Shown: positions 1-5,411 of the stretch, piece after piece | How positions within the stretch are numbered: the first letter of the stretch is position 1 | How the letters are laid out: every line of letters begins with the position of its first letter | Assembly: GCA_022709775.1 (NCBI GenBank) | Contig: JAKLIE010000047.1 | Location: forward strand, 1 to 8,970 | Source: Pseudomonadota bacterium | GTDB lineage: Bacteria; Pseudomonadota; Gammaproteobacteria; Burkholderiales; Casimicrobiaceae | DNA length: 8,970 nucleotides | Direction: 5' to 3' | The notes under the pieces: model-generated | Told to the model about the DNA's origin: nothing | The model's database searches: none | Seen by the model: the letters and a program-made list of their open reading frames with translations, nothing else | Made by a program: the position numbers and the translations under genes

Positions 1-1
1 C

Positions 2-100
2 CTAGAGCAGGGGCCCGAGGTCTGGCGCGTGGCCATCGGCAAGGTGGGTGCCGCACCGGCCGCGATCCCCGAACCGCGCGGGTGTCAGTGCAACCACTGA
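2..100 (+). CDS. DUF2249 domain protein, C-terminal end only (partial)
   Basis: This open frame enters from the left edge and ends at TGA 98-100, giving 32 visible residues. The segment LEQGPEVWRVAIGK matches what I know of the end of DUF2249 domains, where a 'leqGPe.WrvrI' strand closes the fold. It is followed by an Ala/Pro-rich linker and a C-terminal GCQCNH with two cysteines and a histidine that could bind metal. A complete DUF2249 protein lies about 1.4 kb downstream, which supports the reading. DUF2249 has no firm biochemical function; it is often found near hemerythrin-like and denitrification genes. A perfect 6-bp inverted repeat (TCAGTG/CACTGA, 85-100) overlaps the stop. Only the tail is visible, so full length and other domains are unknown. 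Confidence 0.6.
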   Translation, partial: LEQGPEVWRVAIGKVGAAPAAIPEPRGCQCNH

Positions 101-128
101 CGCCGCCGCAATCCCTCTCGCTGCGCAC

Positions 129-1016
129 GTGCTCGTGAACGCGCCACGGGATCTGCCTGCCTCGCTCCTGGCGCTCGCGCCGGCGGCCGTTCCGCCTCCC
201 GCGAAGGCGACGCGCCAGTCGGTGATCGCGGTCCGCCGATGGACCGACGCGCTCGTGTCGGTCCGGGTCACGCGCGATCCGGCATTCCGGTTCACCGCGG
301 GGCACTACGCGCGGCTCGGTCTCGCCGGCGCGGACGGGGCGATCGCGACGCGGCCGCTGTCGATCGCCTCGGCCACGACCGATCCGCATCTCGAGTTCGT
401 CTGCACGCTGGTGCCGGACGGCGAGCTCTCCGCGCGCCTCGCGAGTTGCGCGCCGGGCGACGATGCGTACGTCGACCGGGCGAGCTACGGCTTCCTCACC
501 GTCGACGGACTCGCGCCCGGCCCCGACCTGTGGATGCTCGCGACCGGTACCGGCATCGCCCCTTTCCTGTCGATCCTCCGGGAACCGCGCGTGCGGGCGT
601 CGTTCGAGCGCATCGTCGTCGTCCACAGCGTCCGCCAGGCGGCGGAGCTTGCGCCGGCCTCCCCGATCGAGGCGCTCGCGTGCGCGCCGTCGGCCGCCCC
701 GGGATCCGCCCGGCTGACCTATCTGCCGGTCGCGACACGCGAGCCCGGCGCGACCGTGCTCTCGTCGCGGATCCCGGCGATGCTCGAGGACGGCAGGCTC
801 GCCGAGGCCGCGGGCCTCCCGATCGACGTCTCCCGCTCGCGCGTGATGACCTGCGGCAACCCGGCGATGGCGCGCGACGTGCGCCGGATCCTGGCCGCCC
901 GCGGCTTCGCGCCGGTGCGCCGCAACATGCCGGGGCAGATGATCTTCGAGAACTACTGGCAGGACCGGGCGGGAACGGCAAGCGCCGCGACGGTCCCCGG
1001 AGAGACCACACCGTGA
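129..1016 (+). CDS. fpr: Ferredoxin-NADP(+) reductase
   Basis: This FAD enzyme moves electrons between NADPH and ferredoxin or flavodoxin in the cytoplasm. The sequence aligns along its length with E. coli Fpr: [16 protein letters not shown] at the N-terminus of the FAD-binding barrel, RPLSIAS (the RxYS-type FAD site), the NADP-binding [27 protein letters not shown], and the C-terminal ENYW seen in this subfamily, followed by an 18-residue tail. The start is uncertain. Family members begin near the codons at about 200-222, while the frame stays open to a GTG at 48, inside the upstream gene. Third-position GC looks coding from about 110 onward. I chose GTG 129; GTG 135 or 222 are also possible, and none has a strong ribosome-binding site. 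The stop overlaps the start of fdxA (GTGA), so the two are translationally coupled and Fpr probably serves that ferredoxin. Confidence 0.93.
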   Translation: MLVNAPRDLPASLLALAPAAVPPPAKATRQSVIAVRRWTDALVSVRVTRDPAFRFTAGHYARLGLAGADGAIATRPLSIASATTDPHLEFVCTLVPDGELSARLASCAPGDDAYVDRASYGFLTVDGLAPGPDLWMLATGTGIAPFLSILREPRVRASFERIVVVHSVRQAAELAPASPIEALACAPSAAPGSARLTYLPVATREPGATVLSSRIPAMLEDGRLAEAAGLPIDVSRSRVMTCGNPAMARDVRRILAARGFAPVRRNMPGQMIFENYWQDRAGTASAATVPGETTP

Positions 1017-1342
1017 CCTACGTCGTCACCGAAGCCTGCATCAAGTGCAAGCACACCGACTGCGTCGACGTCTGCCCCGTCGACGCGTTCCGCGAAGGCG
1101 CGAACTTCCTGGTGATCGACCCCGACGAGTGCATCGACTGCACGCTGTGCGTGCCCGAGTGCCCGGTCGAGGCGATCTACGCCGAGGACGACGTGCCGAA
1201 GGCGCAGCGGGAATTCACGGCGCTCAACGCCGAGCTCGCGAAGGACTGGCCGCCGATCGTCGCGAGGAAGGCGCCCCCCGCCGATGCCGCCGAGTGGGCG
1301 CAGGTCAAGGACAAGCGCGCGCTGCTCGACCGCAAGAAGTAG
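1013..1342 (+). CDS. fdxA: 7Fe ferredoxin ([3Fe-4S][4Fe-4S])
   Basis: A 109-residue low-potential electron carrier closely similar to Azotobacter ferredoxin I. With the initiator counted, cysteines lie at 9, 12, 17, 21, 40, 43, 46 and 50. By comparison with FdI, Cys9, 17 and 50 would hold the 3Fe cluster and Cys21, 40, 43 and 46 the 4Fe cluster. The free Cys24 of FdI, next to the 4Fe cluster, is Ala25 here. The family-typical C-terminal extension ([14 protein letters not shown] and beyond) is present, so length is normal. The GTG start overlaps the fpr stop by four bases and has a GGAGAG site at 999-1004, eight bases upstream. Fpr is the obvious redox partner. The TAG stop lies inside the first of several GGGTC-N-GACCC palindromes. 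Confidence 0.97.
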   Translation: MTYVVTEACIKCKHTDCVDVCPVDAFREGANFLVIDPDECIDCTLCVPECPVEAIYAEDDVPKAQREFTALNAELAKDWPPIVARKAPPADAAEWAQVKDKRALLDRKK

Positions 1343-1413
1343 GGTCAGACCCTATTTCACGGAAAAGTAGGGTCAGACCCTACTTCTCGCGGAAACCGGG
1401 GTCGGACCCCGAA
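1338..1413. repeat. Cluster of three GGGTC-N-GACCC palindromes
   Basis: Three odd-length perfect palindromes occur in 76 bases. Copy 1 (1340-1354, TAGGGTC-A-GACCCTA) contains the fdxA stop codon. Copy 2 (1365-1385) has 10-bp arms, AAGTAGGGTC and GACCCTACTT, around a single A. Copy 3 (1397-1411) is CGGGGTC-G-GACCCCG. Each is bordered by short A/T-rich and 'cggaaa' sequence. This fits the REP-like interspersed palindromes of betaproteobacteria, which I recall being associated with RAYT transposases. No RAYT gene is in the window. They could also act as transcript-end hairpins after fdxA. Confidence 0.7.
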
Positions 1414-1458
1414 TCGTTCGTATCCGCCCCCCCCACCGTCTCATTGAGGACTCCTGCG

Positions 1459-1719
1459 ATGAACCAGACACCGCACCTGCATCTCCACGCCGACGCGATC
1501 TACCCGTTCGACGCCCGCGCGATCGCCAAGCGTTTCCGCCACGCCGCGATCTTCGGCGCACTCGACGCGCTGCATCCCGGCGAGACGATGCGCTTCGTCA
1601 ACGACCACGATCCGCTGCCGCTCCTCGACCAGCTCGCCAATCGCTACGGCGACGCAGTCTCGATCGAATACCGCCAGCGGGACCCGGGCGCGATCGTGAT
1701 CGACTTCGTCAAGCGCTGA
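1459..1719 (+). CDS. DUF2249 domain-containing protein
   Basis: An 86-residue protein consisting of one DUF2249 domain. It shows the family pattern of 'DaR.i...RH..IF.aLdaL.pGe.m.fvNDHDP.PLl.ql', here [38 protein letters not shown] and a final strand [10 protein letters not shown]. The family has a small alpha/beta fold that I believe resembles TusA; its biochemical role is not established. The ATG at 1459 has GAGGA at 1446-1450, eight bases upstream. The last strand reads DPGAIVIDF rather than the 'GPEVWRV' type at the left edge, so the two DUF2249 proteins are paralogues of different subtypes. It is separated from fdxA by the palindrome cluster and may be transcribed with it or on its own. 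There is a run of eight C at 1427-1434 upstream. Confidence 0.85.
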   Translation: MNQTPHLHLHADAIYPFDARAIAKRFRHAAIFGALDALHPGETMRFVNDHDPLPLLDQLANRYGDAVSIEYRQRDPGAIVIDFVKR

Positions 1720-1787
1720 TGCCAGGGGCCCGATCCCCATTCCCGCCCACCGCCGTCCGGACGACCGGACGCCGTCGTCGCGGGAAG

Positions 1788-1805
1788 GGGGTCTGACCCC
1801 GGTTT
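1788..1805 (-). repeat. Single inverted copy of the GGGTC-N-GACCC palindrome
   Basis: Read on the minus strand this is AAACCGGGGTCAGACCCC. It matches the third copy of the upstream cluster (1393-1410) at 17 of 18 bases, the difference being the centre base. It lies between the second DUF2249 gene and ispG, in the opposite orientation to the cluster. A more degenerate relative (cgcggaaccgggccccg) may follow at about 1816-1833. Confidence 0.6.
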
Positions 1806-1852
1806 TCGGCGTCGACGCGGAACCGGGCCCCGCTTTTCGCCCATCGCATCGC

Positions 1853-1872
1853 CGTCGGCCTCAAGGCCGACG
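1853..1872. other. Hairpin (8-bp stem) in the ispG upstream region
   Basis: CGTCGGCC and GGCCGACG form a perfect 8-bp stem around a TCAA tetraloop. There is no T-run after it, so it is at best a weak terminator for the DUF2249 gene. It lies about 35 bases upstream of the probable ispG -10 element. Confidence 0.4.
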
Positions 1873-1905
1873 ACTTGCGAGACAAGGGCTCCGCCTCTGC
1901 GATGG

Positions 1906-1911
1906 TAAAAT
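1906..1911 (+). promoter_or_regulatory. Probable -10 element for ispG
   Basis: TAAAAT is one of few A/T-rich hexamers in this stretch and lies 46 bases before the ispG ATG. No convincing -35 is seen at 16-18 bp; TTGCGA at 1875-1880 is 25 bp away. Downstream, an imperfect hairpin (CCCC-tttc-GGGG within CTTCGC...GCGAAG, about 1919-1945) would sit in the leader. Confidence 0.35.
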
Positions 1912-1957
1912 TCGCGCCTTCGCCCCTTTCGGGGGCCGCGCGAAGCACCCTCGCCGC

Positions 1958-3247
1958 ATGAGCGGATTCAGCCGACCCGACATCGTCCGTCGCCGCACGC
2001 GCACTGTTCGCGTGGGCAGCGTCGCGATCGGCTGCGACTCGCCGATCGTCGTCCAGTCGATGACGAACACCGACACCGCCGACGTCGCGGGGACCGTCGC
2101 GCAGGTGAAGGCGCTCGCCGACGCGGGCTCGGAGCTGGTCCGCGTCACCGTGAACACCGCCGAGGCCGCCGACGCGGTGCCCGCGATCCGCGAGCGGCTC
2201 GACGCGCTGGGCTGCAGGGTCCCGCTGATCGGCGACTTCCACTTCAACGGCCACAAGCTGCTGACGAACCACGCGGCCTGCGCGCAGGCGCTCGCGAAAT
2301 ACCGGATCAACCCGGGCAACGTCGGCAAGGGCAGCAAGCACGACGCGCAGTTCGCCGTGATGATCGAGCGCGCGATCGAGTTCGACAAGCCGGTGCGCAT
2401 CGGCGTCAACTGGGGGAGCCTCGACCAGGATCTGCTGTCCGGGCTGATGGACGAGAACGCGCGGTCCGCGGCCCCGGTCGATGCGCTGCACGTGACCCGC
2501 GAGGCGCTCATCCAGTCGGCGCTCAGAAGCGCCGAGCTGGCCGAGTCGATCGGCCTCCCGGGCGACCGGATCGTCCTCGCCTGCAAAGTGTCGAACGTGC
2601 AGGACCTGATTGCGGTCTACCGGGACCTCGCGCGGCGCTGCGACTACCCGCTCCACCTCGGGCTCACCGAGGCGGGCATGGGATCGAAGGGGATCGTCGC
2701 GTCGACGGCCGCGCTCGCGGTGCTGCTGCAGCAGGGCATCGGCGACACGATCCGCGTCTCGCTCACGCCCGAGCCCAACGGCGACCGCACGCGCGAGGTG
2801 ATCGTCGCGCAGGAGATCCTGCAGACGATGGGACTGCGCTCGTTCGCGCCGCTCGTTTCCGCGTGTCCGGGCTGCGGACGCACGACGAGCGTCGTGTTCC
2901 AGGAGCTCGCCGAGAGCATCCAGACGTGGCTGCGCTCGCAGATGCCGCTGTGGCGCACGCGCTACCCGGGTGTGGAGGAGATGACGGTCGCGGTGATGGG
3001 CTGCGTCGTCAACGGCCCGGGCGAATCGAAGATGGCGAACGTCGGCATCAGCCTGCCGGGCACGGGCGAGACGCCTGTCGCGCCGGTCTACGTCGATGGC
3101 CGGAAGACCGTGACGCTCAAGGGCGAGAAGATCGCCGAGGAGTTCGGCACGATCGTCGCCGACTACGTGCGCGCGACCTACGGCGGCGAGACGCCCGCGC
3201 CGCACTTACGCCCCCAGCGAAAAGCCTACGACCTGAAGCCGGTCTAG
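1958..3247 (+). CDS. ispG: 4-hydroxy-3-methylbut-2-en-1-yl diphosphate synthase (flavodoxin/ferredoxin)
   Basis: This 429-residue [4Fe-4S] enzyme makes HMBPP from MEcPP in the penultimate step of the MEP isoprenoid pathway, using electrons from reduced flavodoxin or ferredoxin. The N-terminal TIM barrel is clear: [50 protein letters not shown] and [12 protein letters not shown]. The C-terminal cluster domain has SACPGCGRT with Cys303 and Cys306, then [17 protein letters not shown] with Cys349 and Glu356, matching the E. coli ligands Cys270, Cys273, Cys305 and Glu312. Length fits the somewhat long betaproteobacterial form. ATG 1958 starts [10 protein letters not shown] with only a weak ribosome-binding site (CGAAG). 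It appears monocistronic, with tRNA-Leu 23 bases after the stop. The hisS neighbour often seen in this group is absent. The nearby fpr-fdxA pair could supply electrons, though that is inference. Confidence 0.98.
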   Translation: MSGFSRPDIVRRRTRTVRVGSVAIGCDSPIVVQSMTNTDTADVAGTVAQVKALADAGSELVRVTVNTAEAADAVPAIRERLDALGCRVPLIGDFHFNGHKLLTNHAACAQALAKYRINPGNVGKGSKHDAQFAVMIERAIEFDKPVRIGVNWGSLDQDLLSGLMDENARSAAPVDALHVTREALIQSALRSAELAESIGLPGDRIVLACKVSNVQDLIAVYRDLARRCDYPLHLGLTEAGMGSKGIVASTAALAVLLQQGIGDTIRVSLTPEPNGDRTREVIVAQEILQTMGLRSFAPLVSACPGCGRTTSVVFQELAESIQTWLRSQMPLWRTRYPGVEEMTVAVMGCVVNGPGESKMANVGISLPGTGETPVAPVYVDGRKTVTLKGEKIAEEFGTIVADYVRATYGGETPAPHLRPQRKAYDLKPV

Positions 3248-3249
3248 AC

Positions 3250-3264
3250 TCCGGCTAAGCCGGA
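3250..3264. other. Small hairpin between ispG and tRNA-Leu
   Basis: TCCGGC-TAA-GCCGGA is a perfect 6-bp stem with a 3-base loop, ending six bases before the tRNA. It has no T-run. It may be a weak end structure for the ispG transcript or a processing landmark if ispG and the tRNA are cotranscribed. Confidence 0.3.
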
Positions 3265-3270
3265 ATCACC

Positions 3271-3358
3271 GCCCGGGTGGTGGAATGGAATACACAGCGG
3301 ACTTAAAATCCGCGGGCGGGCAACCGCCGTGCCGGTTCGAGTCCGGCCCCGGGCACCA
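3271..3358 (+). tRNA. tRNA-Leu (anticodon UAA)
   Basis: The sequence folds as a class II tRNA. The acceptor arms are GCCCGGG (3271-3277) and CCCGGGC (3348-3354), followed by discriminator A and an encoded CCA (3356-3358). The anticodon stem GCGGA/TCCGC encloses the loop CTTAAAA, with anticodon TAA at 3304-3306 and A on its 3' side. A long variable arm (GGGCGGGCAACCGCC) follows, and the T arm is GCCGG-TTCGAGT-CCGGC. It closely resembles E. coli tRNA-Leu(UAA), including the TGGTGGAAT D-arm start. It reads UUA and probably UUG, which are rare codons in this GC-rich DNA. Confidence 0.97.
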
Positions 3359-3408
3359 CGAGTCTCACGCGCGAAGGTCGCTCGCGCAAGACCGCACTCG
3401 CGGTGCGG

Positions 3409-3437
3409 TTGAAGTCCTGCACGATCGCCGCCATAAT
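3409..3437 (+). promoter_or_regulatory. Sigma70-like promoter
   Basis: TTGAAG (3409-3414) and CATAAT (3432-3437) are separated by 17 bases. Each differs from the consensus at few positions, which stands out in DNA this GC-rich. Transcription would start near 3444, giving either a 295-base leader for the rnk-like gene or a nearly leaderless transcript for the small ORF at 3444. Confidence 0.6.
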
Positions 3438-3443
3438 GCGATC

Positions 3444-3590
3444 GTGAACGTGCGCATGCCCCTGCTGCTGCAAACTGCCTCGACCGCGCACCGCGCCGCG
3501 GTCGCCGAGGCATCGCGCGCGTTCGCGTCGTGCATCGCCGTCCGTCGTCACGACCACGGTACGCTCGCCTGCCTCGGGAGCGCCCGGTAA
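3444..3590 (+). CDS. Possible small protein, 48 residues (speculative)
   Basis: A GTG at 3444 (or ATG at 3456) opens a frame ending at TAA 3588-3590. The product begins MNVRMPLLLQTASTAHRAAV and matches no family I know. In its favour: the start sits where the promoter at 3409-3437 would begin transcription, and about 88% of codons end in G or C, with a graded GC pattern across codon positions like real genes in this DNA. Against it: no ribosome-binding site is visible, so it would need leaderless translation, and GC-rich DNA yields many chance frames. It could be a leader peptide for the rnk-like operon, whose start is 149 bases downstream. Confidence 0.25.
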   Translation: MNVRMPLLLQTASTAHRAAVAEASRAFASCIAVRRHDHGTLACLGSAR

Positions 3591-3604
3591 CGCCGAGCCG
3601 CTCC

Positions 3605-3623
3605 CGGACCTCCCTCAGGTCCG
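3605..3623. other. Hairpin in the leader of the rnk-like operon
   Basis: CGGACCT-ccctc-AGGTCCG forms a perfect 7-bp stem with a 5-base loop, 15 bases after the stop of the possible small ORF and 115 bases before the rnk-like start. No T-run follows. It could be an attenuation or RNA-stability element, but nothing in the sequence settles this. Confidence 0.35.
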
Positions 3624-3738
3624 AAGCGCCGTCGTTGCCGGGAATCCTTCCTTCCCCGACCGTTCGCCGTCCCTCCCGGTAGTCACCGGCGCGGGGCGCG
3701 CCGGCTCGTCATCGCTTCCACGCACCCGGGAGGTTGCC

Positions 3739-4152
3739 GTGTTCGATCTGCACGACGTCATTCTTTCCACCCGCGACGCTGCGACGCTGTCCGCCGTCGT
3801 CAACGACTGGCCGGCGCGCCATCCGTCCGAGCAGGACGCCGCCGACCTGCTGGCGGACGCGCTCGCCGGCGCGTTCGTGCTGCCGGACCGATCGGCTGCG
3901 GCGGACTTCGTCGCCCTCGACGCCACCGTCACGTACGACGAACTGCCCGGCGGCCAGCGCCGCACCGTCACGCTCGTGCATCCCGCACGCGCCAACGCGT
4001 CGCTCGCGCGCGTCTCGGTGTTCACGCCGGTCGCGCGCGCGCTGCTCGGCCGCCGCGCGGGCTCGCGCGTGCCTGCGCGGCTTCCGGACCGCTCGATCCG
4101 GGAGCTCCGCATCGTCTCGGTGGAACGCACGGGAGGCGCTCATGATGCCTAG
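3739..4152 (+). CDS. rnk: Rnk/GreA-family protein (nucleoside diphosphate kinase regulator)
   Basis: A 137-residue protein of the Rnk branch of the GreA/GreB superfamily. The C-terminal FKBP-like domain (about 56-130) is clear: FVALDATVTYDELPGGQ, RRTVTLVHPARA, VSVFTPVARALLGRRAGS and a final RELRIVSVE strand, matching E. coli Rnk (NSRVKFRNLSDGE, VRTLVYPAK, SVMAPVGAALLGLRVGD). The N-terminal 50 residues form a short helical region, too short for the long GreA coiled coil. E. coli Rnk binds RNA polymerase in competition with Gre factors and affects nucleoside diphosphate kinase levels. The GTG start has GGGAGG at 3728-3733, five bases upstream. The coding end overlaps the next gene by 11 bases, so the two are cotranslated. 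The symbol is by family; orthology to E. coli rnk is not proven. Confidence 0.85.
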   Translation: MFDLHDVILSTRDAATLSAVVNDWPARHPSEQDAADLLADALAGAFVLPDRSAAADFVALDATVTYDELPGGQRRTVTLVHPARANASLARVSVFTPVARALLGRRAGSRVPARLPDRSIRELRIVSVERTGGAHDA

Positions 4153-4726
4153 GCTCCTCGAGAAGCTCCACGCGCGGAGTGCGCATCGCGGCGGCGTGCC
4201 GCTCATGCATCCCGAGTGCCCGATCGAGCAGTCGCTGCACAGCGCACACCCGCAGGTGCAGCGCGAGCTGCTGCGCGAGGCGTGGCGAGGCCATCCGCCG
4301 GCGGGCGAAGGCGCGATGGTCGTCCCCGAGCCGGTCGGCGTGCGCGTGCTCGCGCGCAGCGAGGGCGCGCTGCGTCCGGTCGTGGACGCGCTGCGAGAGC
4401 GGTTCGGCGACGACGTCGTCGTCGACCCTCCGAAGGTGCGCTATGCGCACGGCGCCCGGATGCTCGAGCCGTGGATGGTCGTTCTGATGAGCGGTCCGGC
4501 GCACTTCCTGCCGCTCATCCAGAAGGACCTCGGGCGGCGGCAGGCGCGCGTCCTTCGCGTCGAGGACCACCGCGGGCCGTTCCTGCTGGAAGCGGAGGCG
4601 CCGCTGGCGAACCTGCTGGGCTACGCGGACTGGCTCGACGAGCTCGTCGAGGGCCACGCCGACCTGTCGATGTGGCTCGCGCGCTACGTCCCCGTCGAGG
4701 TCGACGACGGTCCCGAGGCCGCCTGA
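4142..4726 (+). CDS. EF-G domain V-like protein without a GTPase domain
   Basis: A 194-residue protein whose C-terminal half (about 108-186) reads as EF-G domain V: MLEPWM at 107-112 (EF-G LEPxM), PAHFLPLIQKDLGRRQARVL (EF-G 'p..y.g.vi.DLn.RRg.i'), APLANLLGYADWLDEL (EF-G 'vPLaemfGYatdLRs') and SMWLARYVPVE. Residues about 58-101, with VDALRERFGDDVVVDPPKVRY, resemble the end of EF-G domain III ('vdrLkreF.v....kPqVaY'). No G motifs and no domain IV are present. The first 57 residues match nothing I know. Two ATG codons (4142, 4145) follow a GGGAGG at 4131-4136; either may be used. It overlaps the rnk-like gene by 11 bases, so the pair are coexpressed. It could bind the ribosome at the EF-G domain V contact, but that is inference. 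It is a compact, deliberate-looking ORF and not obvious debris of fusA. Confidence 0.75.
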   Translation: MMPRLLEKLHARSAHRGGVPLMHPECPIEQSLHSAHPQVQRELLREAWRGHPPAGEGAMVVPEPVGVRVLARSEGALRPVVDALRERFGDDVVVDPPKVRYAHGARMLEPWMVVLMSGPAHFLPLIQKDLGRRQARVLRVEDHRGPFLLEAEAPLANLLGYADWLDELVEGHADLSMWLARYVPVEVDDGPEAA

Positions 4727-4743
4727 CCGCGCGTGGACCGGGC

Positions 4744-4766
4744 TCCCGCCGCACGATGCGGCGGGA
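4744..4766. terminator. Perfect 10-bp hairpin between convergent genes
   Basis: TCCCGCCGCA and TGCGGCGGGA pair perfectly around a CGA loop. The stem lies 17 bases after the plus-strand stop and directly touches the stop codon of the minus-strand gene at 4767. This position and strength suit a bidirectional terminator, although no T-run follows on either strand, as is common in very GC-rich genomes. Confidence 0.7.
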
Positions 4767-5120
4767 TCAAGCCTCGCGTTTGCGTCCCTCGGACTCGGGG
4801 ACGACGACCGCGGCCTCCGCGCGAGGCGGCGGGCCGCTCGTCCCCGGATGTCGTGCGAGCAGCGCCTTCGCACGCTCCTGCATCGTCCGGTAGGACGTCT
4901 CCCACTGCCCGTCGCGCGGCGTCGTCCCGGCGAGCTGGCGCAGCAGCGCGTGCAGCGCGGCCGCTTCCGCACGGACCTCGGCCAGCCGGCCCTCCGCGTC
5001 GGCGAGCTCCGACGCGTAGACGAGCTCGACCTTTCGGTCGCGGCACACGCCGATGCAGTTCTGCGGCCCCTCGAGCCGGCCGCACCCGATGCACTGCCAC
5101 GCCTTCATCGTTTCGGCCAT
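4767..5120 (-). CDS. Small four-cysteine, putative zinc-binding protein of unknown function
   Basis: A 117-residue protein that I do not recognise by name, though the opening resembles conserved hypothetical proteins of betaproteobacteria. Residues 8-30 carry WQCIGCG and CIGVC, placing cysteines at 10, 13, 22 and 26 (CX2C-X8-CX3C), a zinc-ribbon-like knuckle. Residues about 40-75 are rich in Ala, Leu, Glu and Arg with heptad-like spacing and probably form a helix or coiled coil. A charged, disordered tail (SEGRKREA) ends the protein. The frame stays open upstream to 5330, but that extension is low-complexity; the ATG at 5118-5120 has GGAGA about seven bases upstream on the minus strand. It may act through protein or nucleic-acid binding. 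It faces the EF-G-like gene and is transcribed alone. Confidence 0.75.
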   Translation of the reverse strand: MAETMKAWQCIGCGRLEGPQNCIGVCRDRKVELVYASELADAEGRLAEVRAEAAALHALLRQLAGTTPRDGQWETSYRTMQERAKALLARHPGTSGPPPRAEAAVVVPESEGRKREA

Positions 5121-5144
5121 GCCGGGTCTCCGCCGCAAATTTGC

Positions 5145-5150
5145 ATCATA
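5145..5150 (-). promoter_or_regulatory. Possible -10 element for the four-cysteine protein gene
   Basis: On the minus strand this reads TATGAT, 24 bases before the ATG at 5120, in the only A/T-rich patch nearby. No good -35 is visible at the expected distance, so confidence is low. Confidence 0.35.
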
Positions 5151-5411
5151 ACCGCATCCATTCGCACGGCGAGCACCGGCGGGCGTCCCGGCGCACGCCG
5201 GAGCGACGCCCGTCGGACGCCGGCGATCCGGCGCATCGGGCCCGTCCCCGCATGCGCACCCGCCGGACGCCGGCCCGCCTATACCTTTCGTCGTAGGCGC
5301 GCCGCCGCTTTCGGACGACCCGGAAGTCACCCTTCGTGGAATTCACGCGAGCCCGTGCGGAGAGGACGATCGAACCGTCGCATGCATCGCGACGACGAAC
5401 GGGAGACGACG
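5151..5411. other. GC-rich divergent intergenic region
   Basis: It contains two copies of CGGACGCCGGC (5214-5224 and 5264-5274) and related GCCGG-rich inverted sequence that would fold strongly as RNA. TATACC at 5280-5285 is a possible -10 for the plus-strand gene at 5412, without a clear -35. I see no coding frame with a supported start here. Confidence 0.35.

Larger units (their letters stand above)
3359..3738. other. 380-base gap between tRNA-Leu and the rnk-like gene
   Basis: This stretch holds a hairpin just after the tRNA (ACCGCA/TGCGGT, 3391-3409, no T-run), a good sigma70-like promoter (3409-3437), a possible 49-codon ORF (3444-3590) and a 7-bp stem CGGACCT/AGGTCCG (3605-3623). The last 110 bases before the next gene show no further structure that I recognise. 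No attachment-site duplicate of the tRNA 3' end is visible. Confidence 0.5.

Noticed and set aside
239..1012. In-frame upstream extension of fdxA through the fpr region
   Set aside because: The translation before position 1013 is Arg-rich nonsense overlapping fpr. FdxA has normal length and a good ribosome-binding site from GTG 1013.
1338..1413. CRISPR-like array
   Set aside because: The repeated units are short palindromes 12-14 bases apart with no uniform spacers and no cas genes; a REP-like repeat explains them better.
1709..3205. Long minus-strand open frame (498 codons) opposite ispG
   Set aside because: The product is rich in Arg, Asp, His and Ala with no family features. It mirrors the ispG codons, as expected in GC-rich DNA, and IspG is unambiguous.
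3271..3358. tRNA-Leu as an integration site of a mobile element
   Set aside because: No integrase and no second copy of the tRNA 3' end is visible in the window, and the downstream genes look like ordinary chromosome.
5121..5330. N-terminal extension of the four-cysteine protein to position 5330
   Set aside because: The extra 70 residues are Gly/Ala/Arg/Pro-rich low complexity, and the ATG at 5120 has a good ribosome-binding site and the family-like MKAWQC opening nearby.
5382..5411. Upstream ATG at 5382 for the small membrane protein
   Set aside because: The ten added residues (MHRDDERETT) overlap the GGGAGA that serves ATG 5412, and the upstream start has a poorer site.
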